This document shows, one piece after another, positions 39,411-49,114 of a stretch of 64,000 nucleotides of DNA. The position numbers and the translations under genes were made by a program. The DNA is taken from assembly GCA_038142005.1 (NCBI GenBank), contig JAYQJE010000003.1:372001-436000 (forward strand), read 5' to 3'. This stretch comes from SHAN690 sp023262195. GTDB taxonomy: Bacteria > Bacteroidota > Bacteroidia > Flavobacteriales_G > Salibacteraceae. The notes under the pieces were generated by a model, which was not told where the DNA came from, ran no database searches, and saw only the letters and a list, made by a program, of their open reading frames with translations. Positions within the stretch are counted from its first letter, which is position 1; every line of letters starts with the position of its first letter.

Positions 39411-41027
39411 ATGGAAGAATTTGGAAAACGATCTAAGGATACCTCTATTGCAGATTATGGATTAGGTGACGTTAAAGCTGCATACTGGAATTTAGACCCA
39501 GCCGAACTAATAGAAGACACCATTTTAAATGGTCAAGGTTTTTTGACCGATACCGGTGCTTTGGCAATCGATACCGGAGAGTTCACAGGCAGGTCTCCTA
39601 AAGATAAACTGATTGTAAAAGATGCTCAAACTGAAAATACCATCTGGTGGGAAGGTAGCTTCAATAACGCATTCGATCCAGATAAAGTGGAGCCCTTAAT
39701 AGCTAAAATGAAGGCTTACCTCAAGGATAAAGAGGTCTATGCCCGTGATTGTATTGCTTGTGCTGACCCAACGTATAAGTTGAATATTCGAGTAATTACA
39801 GAATATCCTTGGAGCAACATGTTTGCGCATAACATGTTCTTACGTCCATCTGATGAAGAAATTGAAAATTTCAACCCTGAATGGACAATCCTTTGCGTGC
39901 CTGGTTTCATGGCAAATCCGGAGGAAGATGGTACAAGACAACACAATTTCAGCATATTAGATTTTACTAGAAAAGTGGCCCTTATTGGAGGAAGTGGATA
40001 TACCGGTGAAATCAAAAAAGGAATTTTTACCGTACTGAATTATGTGCTCCCTCAGGATAAGGGTGTCTTGAGTATGCATTGCTCCGCAAATACAGGAGCT
40101 AATGGAGACACTGCAGTATTTTTGGTCTTTCAGGTACAGGAAAAACAACGCTATCAGCAGATCCAAATCGTCAACTTATTGGTGACGATGAACATGGCTG
40201 GACCGATAAAGGGAATCTTCAACTTTGAAGGCGGTTGTTATGCAAAGTGCATCGATTTAACCGAAGAGAAGGAACCACAAATCTGGAAGGCTATCAAGTT
40301 TGGAGCATTACTCGAAAACATTGATACCTATCCCGGAACAAGTACCGTAGATTTTGAGAGTAGCGAAAAGACGGAGAATACTCGAGTGAGCTATCCTATT
40401 CATCATATCGACAATATTGCACAGCCTTCCATGGGTGGTATTCCGAAAAATATATTCTTTTTAACTGCCGATGCCTTTGGTGTATTACCTCCGATTTCAA
40501 AACTCACTCCTGGGCAAGCAATGTATCATTTCATTTCTGGCTACACGGCCAAGGTCGCTGGTACAGAAGCTGGAGTTACCGAACCTCAAACAACCTTTTC
40601 AGCTTGTTTTGGAGCTCCATTCTTGCCTTTGCACCCAACAAAATACGCAGAGATGCTTGGCGAGAAAATGAAACAACACAACGTAAACATCTGGCTCATC
40701 AATACTGGCTGGAGTGGCGGTGAATATGGCGTTGGATCTAGAATCAAATTGCCATATACGCGTGCGATGATTACTGCAGCTTTGAATGGAGCATTAGACA
40801 ACGTAGAGTATGTCACGCATGAAGTGTTTGGATTAAACATGCCAACCAGTTGTCCTGATGTACCTTCAGAAATCTTGAATCCAAAACACACTTGGGAGGA
40901 TAAATCTGCCTATGATCAAAAAGCAAACAACCTAGCAGAGGCCTTTGTCAAGAATTTCTCAGAATTCGAGTCTTTTGCCAATGATGAAATCATGGCTGCT
41001 GCGCCCACGGTAGGTGCTACAGCTTAA
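39411..41027 (+). CDS. pckA: ATP-dependent phosphoenolpyruvate carboxykinase with two cancelling frameshifts
   Basis: PckA makes phosphoenolpyruvate from oxaloacetate and ATP at the start of gluconeogenesis. The 538-aa frame is open throughout. Family marks include TGEFTGRSPKDKLIV, YAGEIKKGIF-like GYTGEIKKGIFTV and the late FSACFGAPFLPLHP. The stretch that should carry the P-loop reads as nonsense (VFQVQEKQRYQQ, about residues 241-268). A missing T in 40129-40133 shifts the frame and an extra G in 40211-40213 shifts it back. With both fixed, the segment becomes VFFGLSGTGKTTLSADPNRQ then LIGDDEHGWTDKG, the true kinase-1a and 2 motifs. Any automatic annotation would give a wrong active site. 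A strong terminator follows at 41047. Confidence 0.96.
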   Translation: MEEFGKRSKDTSIADYGLGDVKAAYWNLDPAELIEDTILNGQGFLTDTGALAIDTGEFTGRSPKDKLIVKDAQTENTIWWEGSFNNAFDPDKVEPLIAKMKAYLKDKEVYARDCIACADPTYKLNIRVITEYPWSNMFAHNMFLRPSDEEIENFNPEWTILCVPGFMANPEEDGTRQHNFSILDFTRKVALIGGSGYTGEIKKGIFTVLNYVLPQDKGVLSMHCSANTGANGDTAVFLVFQVQEKQRYQQIQIVNLLVTMNMAGPIKGIFNFEGGCYAKCIDLTEEKEPQIWKAIKFGALLENIDTYPGTSTVDFESSEKTENTRVSYPIHHIDNIAQPSMGGIPKNIFFLTADAFGVLPPISKLTPGQAMYHFISGYTAKVAGTEAGVTEPQTTFSACFGAPFLPLHPTKYAEMLGEKMKQHNVNIWLINTGWSGGEYGVGSRIKLPYTRAMITAALNGALDNVEYVTHEVFGLNMPTSCPDVPSEILNPKHTWEDKSAYDQKANNLAEAFVKNFSEFESFANDEIMAAAPTVGATA

Positions 41028-41046
41028 AGCACTCCACATAATACTG

Positions 41047-41077
41047 AAAGCCGAAGTTTCTACTTCGGCTTTTTTTA
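41047..41077 (+). terminator. Terminator after pckA
   Basis: The arms AAAGCCGAAGT and ACTTCGGCTTT enclose a TTCT loop and run into a seven-T tail. Confidence 0.85.
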
Positions 41078-41104
41078 TGCCCCGTGCGTCTGCAGCATTA
41101 ATTC

Positions 41105-41112
41105 TACCTTTG
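41105..41112 (+). promoter_or_regulatory. purB: Putative purB -7 element (TACCTTTG)
   Basis: TACCTTTG matches TAnnTTTG exactly, 21 bp upstream of the ATG at 41134, right after the pckA terminator. No clear TTTG lies at -33. Confidence 0.4.
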
Positions 41113-41133
41113 ATCGCTTAAATCTTGAAACGT

Positions 41134-42494
41134 ATGTCTCGTCCAACATTGGCAGCCATTTCACCAGTTGATGGTCGTTATGCGAACCAAACAAATGCAC
41201 TCTCAGATTTCTATTCAGAGTATGCGCTTTTCAAATATCGAGTTCGCATTGAGGTAGAATACCTCATTATTCTTTGTGACCAAGGCCTTCAGGGAATTGG
41301 CGCCCTAAGTGAAGAGGAAGTGTACAAGCTCAGAGGACTATAATATGGATTTCACTCTTCAAGATGCCGAGCAAATCAAAAAAATAGAACGCACCACCAA
41401 TCATGATGTTAAGGCGGTAGAATACTTCGTTAAAAGTCAACTTGAAAAACTTGGCCGACATGATATCCTAGAGTTTGTTCATTTTGGCTTAACCAGTCAA
41501 GACATCAACAATACCGCAGTCCCGTTGAGCATGAAGGAGGCTCAAGATGAGGTTATTCTGCCTTTGCTCATGGATGTAGTAACTGAACTCGAGTCATGTG
41601 TAAAGCAATGGAATGCGGTATCCATGTTGGCCAGAACTCACGGCCAACCCGCTTCACCAACGCGACTTGGAAAAGAGCTTTATGTGTTTGTAGAGCGACT
41701 AAAAACTCAAATTGCTCACTTGAAGAATATGCCTTTCAGCGCAAAGTTTGGAGGTGCTACTGGAAATTTCAATGCGCACAATGTAGCCTATCCAAATCAT
41801 GATTGGGTAAGCTTCAGTAACACCTTTGTGAATGATGTTTTAGGCCTTGAGCGTTCGCAAACAACAACACAAATTGAGCACTACGATAACATTGCTGGTC
41901 AATTCGATACATGGAAGAGGATTAACTCTATTCTTATTGATTTAGCTAGAGACATTTGGACCTATGTTTCAATGGATTATTTCAAACAGAAATTAAAAGA
42001 GGGTGAAGTGGGTTCAAGCGCCATGCCCCATAAGGTAAACCCGATTGATTTTGAAAATGCTGAGGGTAACCTAGGTTTTGCAAATGCCATGTTTGAGCAC
42101 CTCGCAGCTAAACTTCCAATTAGTAGGCTTCAAAGAGACCTCACCGACTCCACAGTGCTCCGAAATGTGGGCATGCCATACGCACATACATTAATCGCAC
42201 TGAAATCCATTAAAAAGGGTCTTGGTAAACTTATTCTGAATGAAGCGCAAATTGCCGCTGATCTTGATAGCCATTGGGAGGTGTGTGCAGAGGCAATTCA
42301 AACCCATACTGAGGCGTGAGGGATACGAAAAGCCTTACGAAGCATTAAAGGGGCTCACCCGAGGCAATGCTGCAGTTACCAAAGAATCACTGTCAGAGTT
42401 CATCGATACGTTGACAGTTTCAGATCAAGTCAAAAGTGAATTGAAAGCCATTACTCCCCACAACTACACTGGAATCACCGAATTGGCCAAGTGA
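41134..42494 (+). CDS. purB: Adenylosuccinate lyase, two frameshifts
   Basis: PurB acts twice in purine synthesis, splitting fumarate from SAICAR and from adenylosuccinate. The span gives about 453 aa, normal size. I chose the ATG at 41134 (MSRPTLAAISPVDGRYA), since homologs start this way. Pieces are 41125-41343, 41309-42319 and 42240-42494. Signature stretches are VKAVEYFVKSQL, EFVHFGLTSQDINNTA, MLARTHGQPASPTRLGKE and the flexible loop GEVGSSAMPHKVNPIDFENAEGN. An extra G near 41335 (repair gives KLRDYNMDFTL) and an extra C at 42303-42305 (repair gives AIQTILRREGYEKPYEALK) break it. Its stop overlaps the next gene's GTG by four bases (GTGA). Confidence 0.95.
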
Positions 42495-44310
42495 AAAACT
42501 TCTTAAGAATTCTGAGTCATCTTAAGTCCTACAAAGGAAGAATTGGGCTGAATTTATTCTACAATCTGCTCAATGCGTTATTCTCAGTTGTTTCTTTCTC
42601 CGCAATAATTCCTTTCCTTAAAATACTCTTCGACACTACCAATGACACAGCGGAGAAATCAACGGATGATGGATTAGAAAATAGCCTTCTTGCCACCTTA
42701 AATAATTGGTTTGACTCATTTATTGCTGAAAATGGGGCAAGACAAGCGCTATTCATATTCTGTATTATACTGGTGTTTTTATTCCTAACCCGAAATCTTT
42801 TTCGGTATCTGGCTCAGCATCAAATGGCGTATCTACGAAATGCAGTGGTTCGGGATGTACGAAAAAGCATTTACACAAAACTGCTTCGGTTGCCCCTCGC
42901 CTACTTCACGGATGAACGGAAAGGAAATATTTACTCCAGATTCACAAACGATGTTGCCGAGGTAGAATGGTCGGTAATGGGGGCGTTGGAAGCGATGTTT
43001 AGGCAACCCGTGATGATTGTCTTTTACGCCATTAGCTTACTGCTTATTAGTTGGCAGCTCACCGCATTTGTGTTGATTGTTTTACCAATTAGCGGTTTTT
43101 TAATCGGTAAGATTGGCAAATCGCTCAAGCGCACTGCTCGCAAAGGACAAGAAGAGTTGGGTGAAGTTGTGTCAACACTTGAGGAGACTGTTGGTGGCAT
43201 AAGAATAATTAAGGGTTTTACTGCTGAGTCTCGCTTTTACGATTATTTCAACGAAAGAAACAACAAGCACTTTCGACTCATGGTGAAACTGTTTCGCAAA
43301 CAATATTTGGCATCACCAATCAGCGAAACCCTTTCCACGCTTACTATCGCTCTAATCTTATGGTTTGGAGGGAATTTAGTTTTAGAAGGAAATTTGCTCA
43401 ATGGGGAGATGTTCATCTTATACATCGCCATTTTCTCTCAAATGATTTCACCTGCAAAAACCTTAACCGAGGCATTTGCTCGGGTACAACGTGGAATTTC
43501 TGCAACAGAACGAATTGACGAAGTACTCAATGCTGATGAGCAGATTCATGAAACTAGCAATGCAAAACCCGTTTCAAGTTTTAGGTCAGCAATAAAGTTC
43601 AATGATGTAAGCTTCAAATACGAACAGGACTGGGTACTCCGAAATATCAATATTGAAGTCCATCCCGGTGAGTCTATTGCCCTTGTGGGGCCTTCTGGAG
43701 GTGGAAAATCTACCCTTGTAGATCTTTTACCTAGGTTCTATGATACCAATGAAGGCCAACTAACGCTTGACGATATTCCTTTGAATGAGCTTAAAGTGAA
43801 TGAGTTGCGCAGCTTATTTGGAATCGTAAGTCAGCACAGCATTTTATTCAATGATACCGTACGCAACAATTTGTTAATTGGCGCACCAAACGCGAGCGAG
43901 AAAGAAATCATTGAAGCACTTCACGCAGCCAACGCGCACGGTTTTGTTATGGCGCTTCCTAATGGATTGGACACAGTTATTGGAGAGTCAGGCAATAAGC
44001 TGAGTGGCGGCCAAAAGCAACGCCTCAGCATTGCGCGCGCAATTTTAAAAATCCTCCCATACTCATTTTGGATGAAGCAACATCAGCATTGGATACAGAG
44101 AGTGAACGCTTGGTGCAAGATGCCTTGGCAAAAGTCATGAAAGGGCGTACCTCATTTGTAATTGCTCACCGATTAAGTACGGTTAGCCATGCCAACCGAA
44201 TTATAGTAATTGAACGTGGTGAGATTGTAGAAAGTGGCTCGCATGCGGAACTGCTTGCAATAAATGGTACTTATAAGAAATTGGTAGATCTACAAGAAAT
44301 TCAAGGCTAA
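42491..44310 (+). CDS. ABC exporter (membrane plus ATPase), MsbA-like, one frameshift
   Basis: A full half-transporter of about 606 aa. The membrane domain has six helices (for example LNALFSVVSFSAIIPFLKILF, ALFIFCIILVFLFL, VMIVFYAISLLLISWQLTAFVLIVLPISGFLIG). The ATPase domain has Walker A GPSGGGKSTLVDL, Q-loop GIVSQHSILF, signature LSGGQKQRLSIARA and, after the break, Walker B LDEATSALD and IAHRLSTV. The break is a missing A at 44047-44051; adding it gives LKNPPILILDEATSAL. It starts with GTG inside the purB stop and is directly followed by a glycosyltransferase, so the three are probably co-transcribed. The substrate may be a lipid or glycolipid, judged only from family and neighbour. Confidence 0.9.
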
Positions 44311-45224
44311 ATGAAAATCAGCGGATTTACATTCTGTAAAGATACTGAAAGCCTTTACTACCCTATCGTAGAATCGATAATATCCATTTTGCCAATCGTA
44401 GATGAATATGTGGTTGCTCTGGGTGTATCCACCGATGAGACAAGAAATCTTATTCAGGCCATAAACAACCCAAAACTCAAGATCATTGATACCAAGTGGG
44501 ACTTGGGTCTTTATAAGAATGGAACCGTTCATGCACAGCAAACCGACTTTGCTAAATCAAAATGCGAAGGAGAATGGCTGATCTATCTTCAAGCAGATGA
44601 AGTTATTCATGAAAAAGACCATCAAAAAATTATCGATGCTTGTGCGGCACATTTAAACAATCTAGAAATCGAGGGTTTTTTATTTGATTTCAAGCACTTC
44701 TGGGGCGACTATGATCATTACCAAGAAGGGCATAGCTGGTATGATAAGGAAATTCGAATCATCCGAAATCGACCTGATATACATTCGTGGCAGAGTGCCC
44801 AATCTTTTCGGAGCATCCCAAACTTTGATGGTGTAAGCTATCGCAAAAAGAAGGTTCGCGAAAGCTGAATGTAGCGGAGTTGGGCGCAACAGTGTACCAC
44901 TACGGCTGGGTCAGGCCACCCGAAATCATGGCGAAAAAAGTGAATAAGATCTATGAAATTCACACGGGCACAAAGCAGCGCATGGACTATGCGTTTGGCT
45001 GGGGCAACTTGCAGAAGCTAAGCGTATATCGAGAATCTCATCCTTCAGTTATGAAAAACCGCATTACCGCTATGAATTGGACTGTTAACCAAGGTAATGA
45101 ACCTGAATTCATGAGACACAATAGGCTTTCATCGAAACTCCTTTCCTATGTGGAGAAAAATCTATTCGGTGGTAAAAAGCTGTTTGGTCATCACAACTAT
45201 AAAATCATTATGCAGTCGAAATAA
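44311..45224 (+). CDS. Glycosyltransferase (family 2-like), one frameshift
   Basis: A protein of about 305 aa in two frames, 44311-44868 and 44880-45224. The GT-A-like core starts MKISGFTFCKDTESLYYPIVESI, has VVALGVSTDET and the acidic site in EGEWLIYLQADEVIHEKD, the equivalent of the DxD region. The second part reads ELGATVYHYGWVRPPEIM and ends in a basic tail. A missing A at 44861-44863 explains the break; repair gives KKVREKLNVAELGATVYHYG. The start ATG directly abuts the ABC exporter's stop codon. The acceptor and sugar are unknown. Cell envelope glycan synthesis is likely from the family and the neighbouring exporter. Confidence 0.82.
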
Positions 45225-45281
45225 GACTATCCTAAAGGATAATTGGTTTCGACTAAACCAAACGCAAGAAGTAAGGATTGA

Positions 45282-45396
45282 CTAAAACTTCGGACAGCTT
45301 TTGCAAGCACTCTTCCCCTTCTTTTTATATTTCTTACAGCATTTCTTTTTACACTCTATCGCTGGATAATCCTAGCTGAGTTGCATAAGAATACAT
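45282..45396 (-). CDS. Tiny Cys/Lys-rich protein (~37 aa), one frameshift
   Basis: The minus strand encodes a tail rich in cysteine and lysine: IECKKKCCKKYKKKGK, then SACKSCPKF and a TAG at 45282-45284. Six cysteines fall in 22 residues, in the pattern C-x3-CC-x9-C-x2-C. The frame runs back to a TAG at codon 29. The ATG at 45394-45396 (MYSYATQLG) lies in the neighbouring frame, and the whole span is 115 bases, one more than a 37-codon gene needs. Removing one T or C in the run near 45371 would join the parts. Short proteins with this kind of tail occur in Bacteroidota, as I recall, and may bind metal; this needs checking. It lies alone between the glycosyltransferase and the DUF4249 gene. Confidence 0.45.
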
Positions 45397-45531
45397 GAGT
45401 GTGGCTGAACGTTTGGAGAGTTTATGTTCGCTTTGATCATTGCTTATTAAGAATAATTCTAAACAAAGATATGCCCCGCAACTTTATCTCATCGAAGAAA
45501 AATTTGCGAGTTATTCACGAAGAGAAATTAG

Positions 45532-46518
45532 TTATAGGCAGCTCTCTGCAGGAATTGTATCTGGCACTACAACGAAATTGGCTGTTATGCCTCCTGCCGC
45601 GAAAAACCCAAGAGCTTTACGATTATCAGTGGTGTTGATAATGTTGCCATTAATGGGCGAAGGCGGTGCATCAAATGGAGACCCAACCTGTCCGGTTCTG
45701 CTTCTCAGTGCCACATTAAAATCATAGTAACCTTCTGAAGTCATCATTTGGAACACAGTAATGGTATCTCCCAACTCCAGTTCATTTCCATAAATATCTA
45801 GTCCAAATAGGCAAAGACCATCAATTCCTTCATCATTGGATAAAGCAATGTCAAATGGACCGCTTTGATATTTACCGTTGATATAAAACAACCATCGATA
45901 ATGGTCACCTGCACCAGGTTTCTCGTAGGTGTCAATGCCCATATAATAGGCACAGCTATCCTGCAAAAAGTTTGGACCGTAGTTAGTGATCAGCCCTAAG
46001 AGTGGCGGAACAGCTCTGTAAATCTCACGCTCTGTTTCGTAAAATTTCCCCAATGCCTCAATTTCAAGGTGGTATTCAGCATCAACTACCGGATCATGTG
46101 TAATGAGATAGGTACCCGGATTAGAACCATCATGGACGAGTGTTTCAACCAAGGTTCCATTTTCGAATAATTTCACAACTGCATCCGTCACAGGTGGTGG
46201 GGGCACGTTGGCGAAATATTCAGCGGTTGAGGTTAACGTCACTTTATTAAAGGGAAAGAAGTCTGAAACTTCTTCGGCCGAATCCACAGGAAATGTTCCT
46301 GCAAGAGCCGCAGCTTGTTCAATAAAAAATTTCGGTATGGTAATAATGCCTGAACAATCCAAATCACCATCAGGTATATAAAAATCCAAATCTGTCATGT
46401 AGCCTTCCACTACGAGCTCGGGCTCACCACCCGGGATGTCTAACTCAATTTCTTCTTGGCAACCATTAACGATAAATGATAAAGCCAAAACAGAAAGAAT
46501 GGATGAAATCTTATTCAT
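45532..46518 (-). CDS. DUF4249 lipoprotein, partner of the TonB receptor
   Basis: An intact 328-aa lipoprotein. The signal peptide ends in the lipobox FIVNGC, after which EEIELDIPGGEPELVVEGYM is the typical DUF4249 start. The domain is mostly beta-strand and contains LFENGTLVETL, DAEYHLEIEALGKFYETERE and YDFNVALRSRTGQVGSPFD. These proteins usually follow a TonB-dependent receptor gene, as here (5-bp gap), and probably serve as its surface-exposed partner. The ligand is unknown. Confidence 0.88.
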   Translation of the reverse strand: MNKISSILSVLALSFIVNGCQEEIELDIPGGEPELVVEGYMTDLDFYIPDGDLDCSGIITIPKFFIEQAAALAGTFPVDSAEEVSDFFPFNKVTLTSTAEYFANVPPPPVTDAVVKLFENGTLVETLVHDGSNPGTYLITHDPVVDAEYHLEIEALGKFYETEREIYRAVPPLLGLITNYGPNFLQDSCAYYMGIDTYEKPGAGDHYRWLFYINGKYQSGPFDIALSNDEGIDGLCLFGLDIYGNELELGDTITVFQMMTSEGYYDFNVALRSRTGQVGSPFDAPPSPINGNIINTTDNRKALGFFAAGGITANFVVVPDTIPAESCL

Positions 46519-46523
46519 GGTGC

Positions 46524-48899
46524 TTAAAATTTAAAGTTGAAGGTTACGTATGGAATTGGAATGGCATAAATGGCCAAACGAAACGCCCTGGTAACCTGTG
46601 GATTGTCCTCATCTTGTCGAAAGAAAATCGAATAAGGATTCTTTCTTCCATATACGTTGTAAACACCTGTAGCTAAATCCAACGCAAAGTTTTTGCTCTT
46701 TTTCGGATCGAGAAGTACAAACGTGCCAGCCACATCTAACCTATGATATGCTGGCGTACGACCTCCATTTCTTCCGGAATACACCGGAGCTGTTATCTGT
46801 CCATATTGGAACCGACCTTCTGGATAAGTAATCGGGCGACCAGTCATGTAGGCAAAGTTTGTTGAAACATTTATACGCTTGGTAAAATCATAACTCATCA
46901 CAATGCTTACATCGTGTGTTTTATCCCAATTCGAAGGATATGGATCACCATTATTGATTTGATCTACTTGTGTTTCAACCCTTGAAAGAGTATAGCTAAT
47001 CCATCCAGTAAATTTTCCTCGCTTTCGCTTGATTTGAAACTCTGCCCCATAGGCTTGTCCATCTCCACGATATAACTCAGTTTCTAACGCGTTGTTAAGA
47101 AGTAACTCCGCATCATCTTTATAATCAACGAGGTCTTGGAAACGCTTATAATAAACTTCTACTGAGCTCTCGTAAGTATTGGAAAAGAAGTTTCTAAAAT
47201 ATCCAATCCCAACTTGGTCAACAATCGCTGGACGGATGTACTCCCCTGCGGGCATGTAAATATCTACCGGAGTTGCAGCCGTTGTATTGGATATCAAATG
47301 GATATACTGGCGCATTCTATTATATCCTCCTTTAACCGATGAAAACTCATCGATTTGAAAGTTCGCGCTAAATCTTGGCTCTATTCCATGATACCCCTTT
47401 ACTATCTCGCCTTCTTCATAGTGAACGGTATCAATTGGATTGACAGTACTTGTTGGATTCTCTGGATTAATTGGTTGGTCATTTGGATATTTAAACACCC
47501 AACCCGCCCCAAGCTGTGCAAAACCGCTATATCTCACACCATAAGCGAGCGAAAGACGCGTGCCAATCTTTTGCTCGTTGCTTAAGTAAATCGCGGATTC
47601 TACGGCTGGAATTGGGCGTACACGGAAATTGAATGTATCAAGCGCGTCACCCACTTCAAAAAACGCCTCAGCCTGGCCTGGTGAGAAATAGTAGTAGATG
47701 TTATGCAATCCGAACTCAATTTTATTGTTGGGGTTTGCAAAATAGGTGAAGTCCGCCTTGACACTAGTATTCTCGATACGTGAGGTCCATTCAAACCCAA
47801 ATGCATCTTGGTCAAATCCCAAGGCATAATTGTAATTGCTGTATATCCCTGTAAAGTTGGCAAAGAGCTTTTCAGAGAATAGATGATTCCATCGCAGCGT
47901 AGCGGTTTGATTTCCCCATCGTGTTCTGAACAACCCATCTAAATCGAAAACATCATTCCCAAAATATCCGGATAGAAAAACACGGTTGTTTTCGTTGATG
48001 GTCCAGTTCACCTTTCCGTTTAGGTCATAAAAAAATAGCTTACTGTCTTGTATGGTTTGATCATTAGCTAATGGAAAGAACAAGTCGAAGTAACTCCTTC
48101 TTCCAGACACAATGAACGATGCTTTGTTCTTGACAATTGGGCCTTCAAGTGTCAATCGGCTAAACAAGAGGCCAACGCCTCCAGCCCCACTAAACCGTTT
48201 ATTGTTTCCTTCTTTTTGTCTAATGTCTAGTACGGAGGAAAGTCGTCCACCGTATTTCGCTGGAATACCGCCTTTATAAAGCTTAGCATCCTTAATCGCA
48301 TCTGCGTTGAACACCGAGAAGAACCCGAACAAATGGCTCGAACTAAATACTGGACTCTCGTCAAGAAGGATTAAGTTTTGATCAATATTTCCGCCACGCA
48401 CATTAAAACCAGTTGCACCTTCACCCACGGTAGTTACACCCGGAAGCAATTGGATAGATCGAATGATATCCGCCTCGCCCAAAAGCTGCGGTATTTTCTT
48501 TACTTGTGCGATGTCGAGTTTCTCCACGCTAATTTCAGCGGTGGTCAATGCTTCATCTTCTTTTTCACCTGTAACCACCACTTCTTCAAGTAGATCAGCT
48601 GCGAATCCAATCTCTGCATTACGCGTTACGTTCGAGGTAAGGTCAATGGTTTCAGTCACGGTCTCAAACCCAATGAAACTGAACTCTACCGTATAAGTAC
48701 CCTTTGGAACGGATAGCGAATAAAAACCATATTCATTGGTCACAGTTCCAGAAGCGAGCTCCACAATCTTCACCGTAGCAGCAATCATTCCCTCGCCCGT
48801 TTCTTTATCCTTCACATAACCGCTCAAGGTTGCCTTATCCTGGGCCATGAGCGCCACGGTCATGAACACAAGCACAAAAGTTGTGGTGATAAATTTCAT
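46524..48899 (-). CDS. TonB-dependent receptor with N-terminal carboxypeptidase-like domain
   Basis: An intact 791-aa outer membrane receptor. A signal peptide (MKFITTTFVLVFMTVALMAQ) precedes a carboxypeptidase-regulatory-like domain (ATLSGYVKDKETGEGMIAATV; GFYSLSVPKGTYTVEFSFIGFE). The plug domain has LLEEVVVTGE, LLGEADIIRSIQLLPGVTTVGEGATGFNVRGG and the rest is a 22-strand barrel with strong Tyr/Trp ends. It is the first gene of a two-gene operon with the DUF4249 lipoprotein. It takes up an unidentified substrate using the TonB system; not a SusC type, because no SusD follows. Confidence 0.93.
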   Translation of the reverse strand: MKFITTTFVLVFMTVALMAQDKATLSGYVKDKETGEGMIAATVKIVELASGTVTNEYGFYSLSVPKGTYTVEFSFIGFETVTETIDLTSNVTRNAEIGFAADLLEEVVVTGEKEDEALTTAEISVEKLDIAQVKKIPQLLGEADIIRSIQLLPGVTTVGEGATGFNVRGGNIDQNLILLDESPVFSSSHLFGFFSVFNADAIKDAKLYKGGIPAKYGGRLSSVLDIRQKEGNNKRFSGAGGVGLLFSRLTLEGPIVKNKASFIVSGRRSYFDLFFPLANDQTIQDSKLFFYDLNGKVNWTINENNRVFLSGYFGNDVFDLDGLFRTRWGNQTATLRWNHLFSEKLFANFTGIYSNYNYALGFDQDAFGFEWTSRIENTSVKADFTYFANPNNKIEFGLHNIYYYFSPGQAEAFFEVGDALDTFNFRVRPIPAVESAIYLSNEQKIGTRLSLAYGVRYSGFAQLGAGWVFKYPNDQPINPENPTSTVNPIDTVHYEEGEIVKGYHGIEPRFSANFQIDEFSSVKGGYNRMRQYIHLISNTTAATPVDIYMPAGEYIRPAIVDQVGIGYFRNFFSNTYESSVEVYYKRFQDLVDYKDDAELLLNNALETELYRGDGQAYGAEFQIKRKRGKFTGWISYTLSRVETQVDQINNGDPYPSNWDKTHDVSIVMSYDFTKRINVSTNFAYMTGRPITYPEGRFQYGQITAPVYSGRNGGRTPAYHRLDVAGTFVLLDPKKSKNFALDLATGVYNVYGRKNPYSIFFRQDEDNPQVTRAFRLAIYAIPIPYVTFNFKF

Positions 48900-48918
48900 A
48901 CATCTAAAAATTGAGCCT

Positions 48919-48926
48919 CAAATGTA
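48919..48926 (-). promoter_or_regulatory. Putative -7 element (TACATTTG) of the TonB receptor operon
   Basis: TACATTTG on the minus strand matches TAnnTTTG exactly, 19 bp upstream of the receptor ATG. No TTTG is found 17-20 bases further up. Confidence 0.4.
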
Positions 48927-49020
48927 TCCGTAGTTGGCTACCATAGTTTCTCTATTGGATGAGTGGATAATTTTTCATGAGGAATGGCATCTTAACCTCT
49001 ATTAGCTCTTTATGTTCAAA

Positions 49021-49040
49021 CCAATGTTCTGAACCATTGG
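49021..49040. promoter_or_regulatory. Imperfect inverted repeat upstream of the MarR gene
   Basis: CCAATGTTC and GAACCATTGG are inverted copies, with one extra base in the right half. It lies 75 bp before the MarR ATG, in the divergent region shared with the TonB receptor. It could be a regulator binding site for either gene. Confidence 0.35.
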
Positions 49041-49070
49041 ATAGCTAATTCAAAATAAACTTCTTGATTT

Positions 49071-49088
49071 TATTATGCATGCATAATA
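49071..49088. promoter_or_regulatory. Perfect 18-bp palindrome, likely MarR operator
   Basis: TATTATGCATGCATAATA reads the same on both strands. It ends 26 bp before the MarR ATG, inside the expected promoter zone, and MarR dimers bind palindromes of this size. It may repress the regulator and the beta-oxidation operon behind it. Confidence 0.6.
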
Positions 49089-49114
49089 TATAATTCTATA
49101 TTCATTCAAATTGT

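Noticed and set aside
45397..45531. Possible coding or regulatory content between the tiny Cys-rich gene and the DUF4249 gene
   Set aside because: No ORF, hairpin or promoter pattern is convincing.
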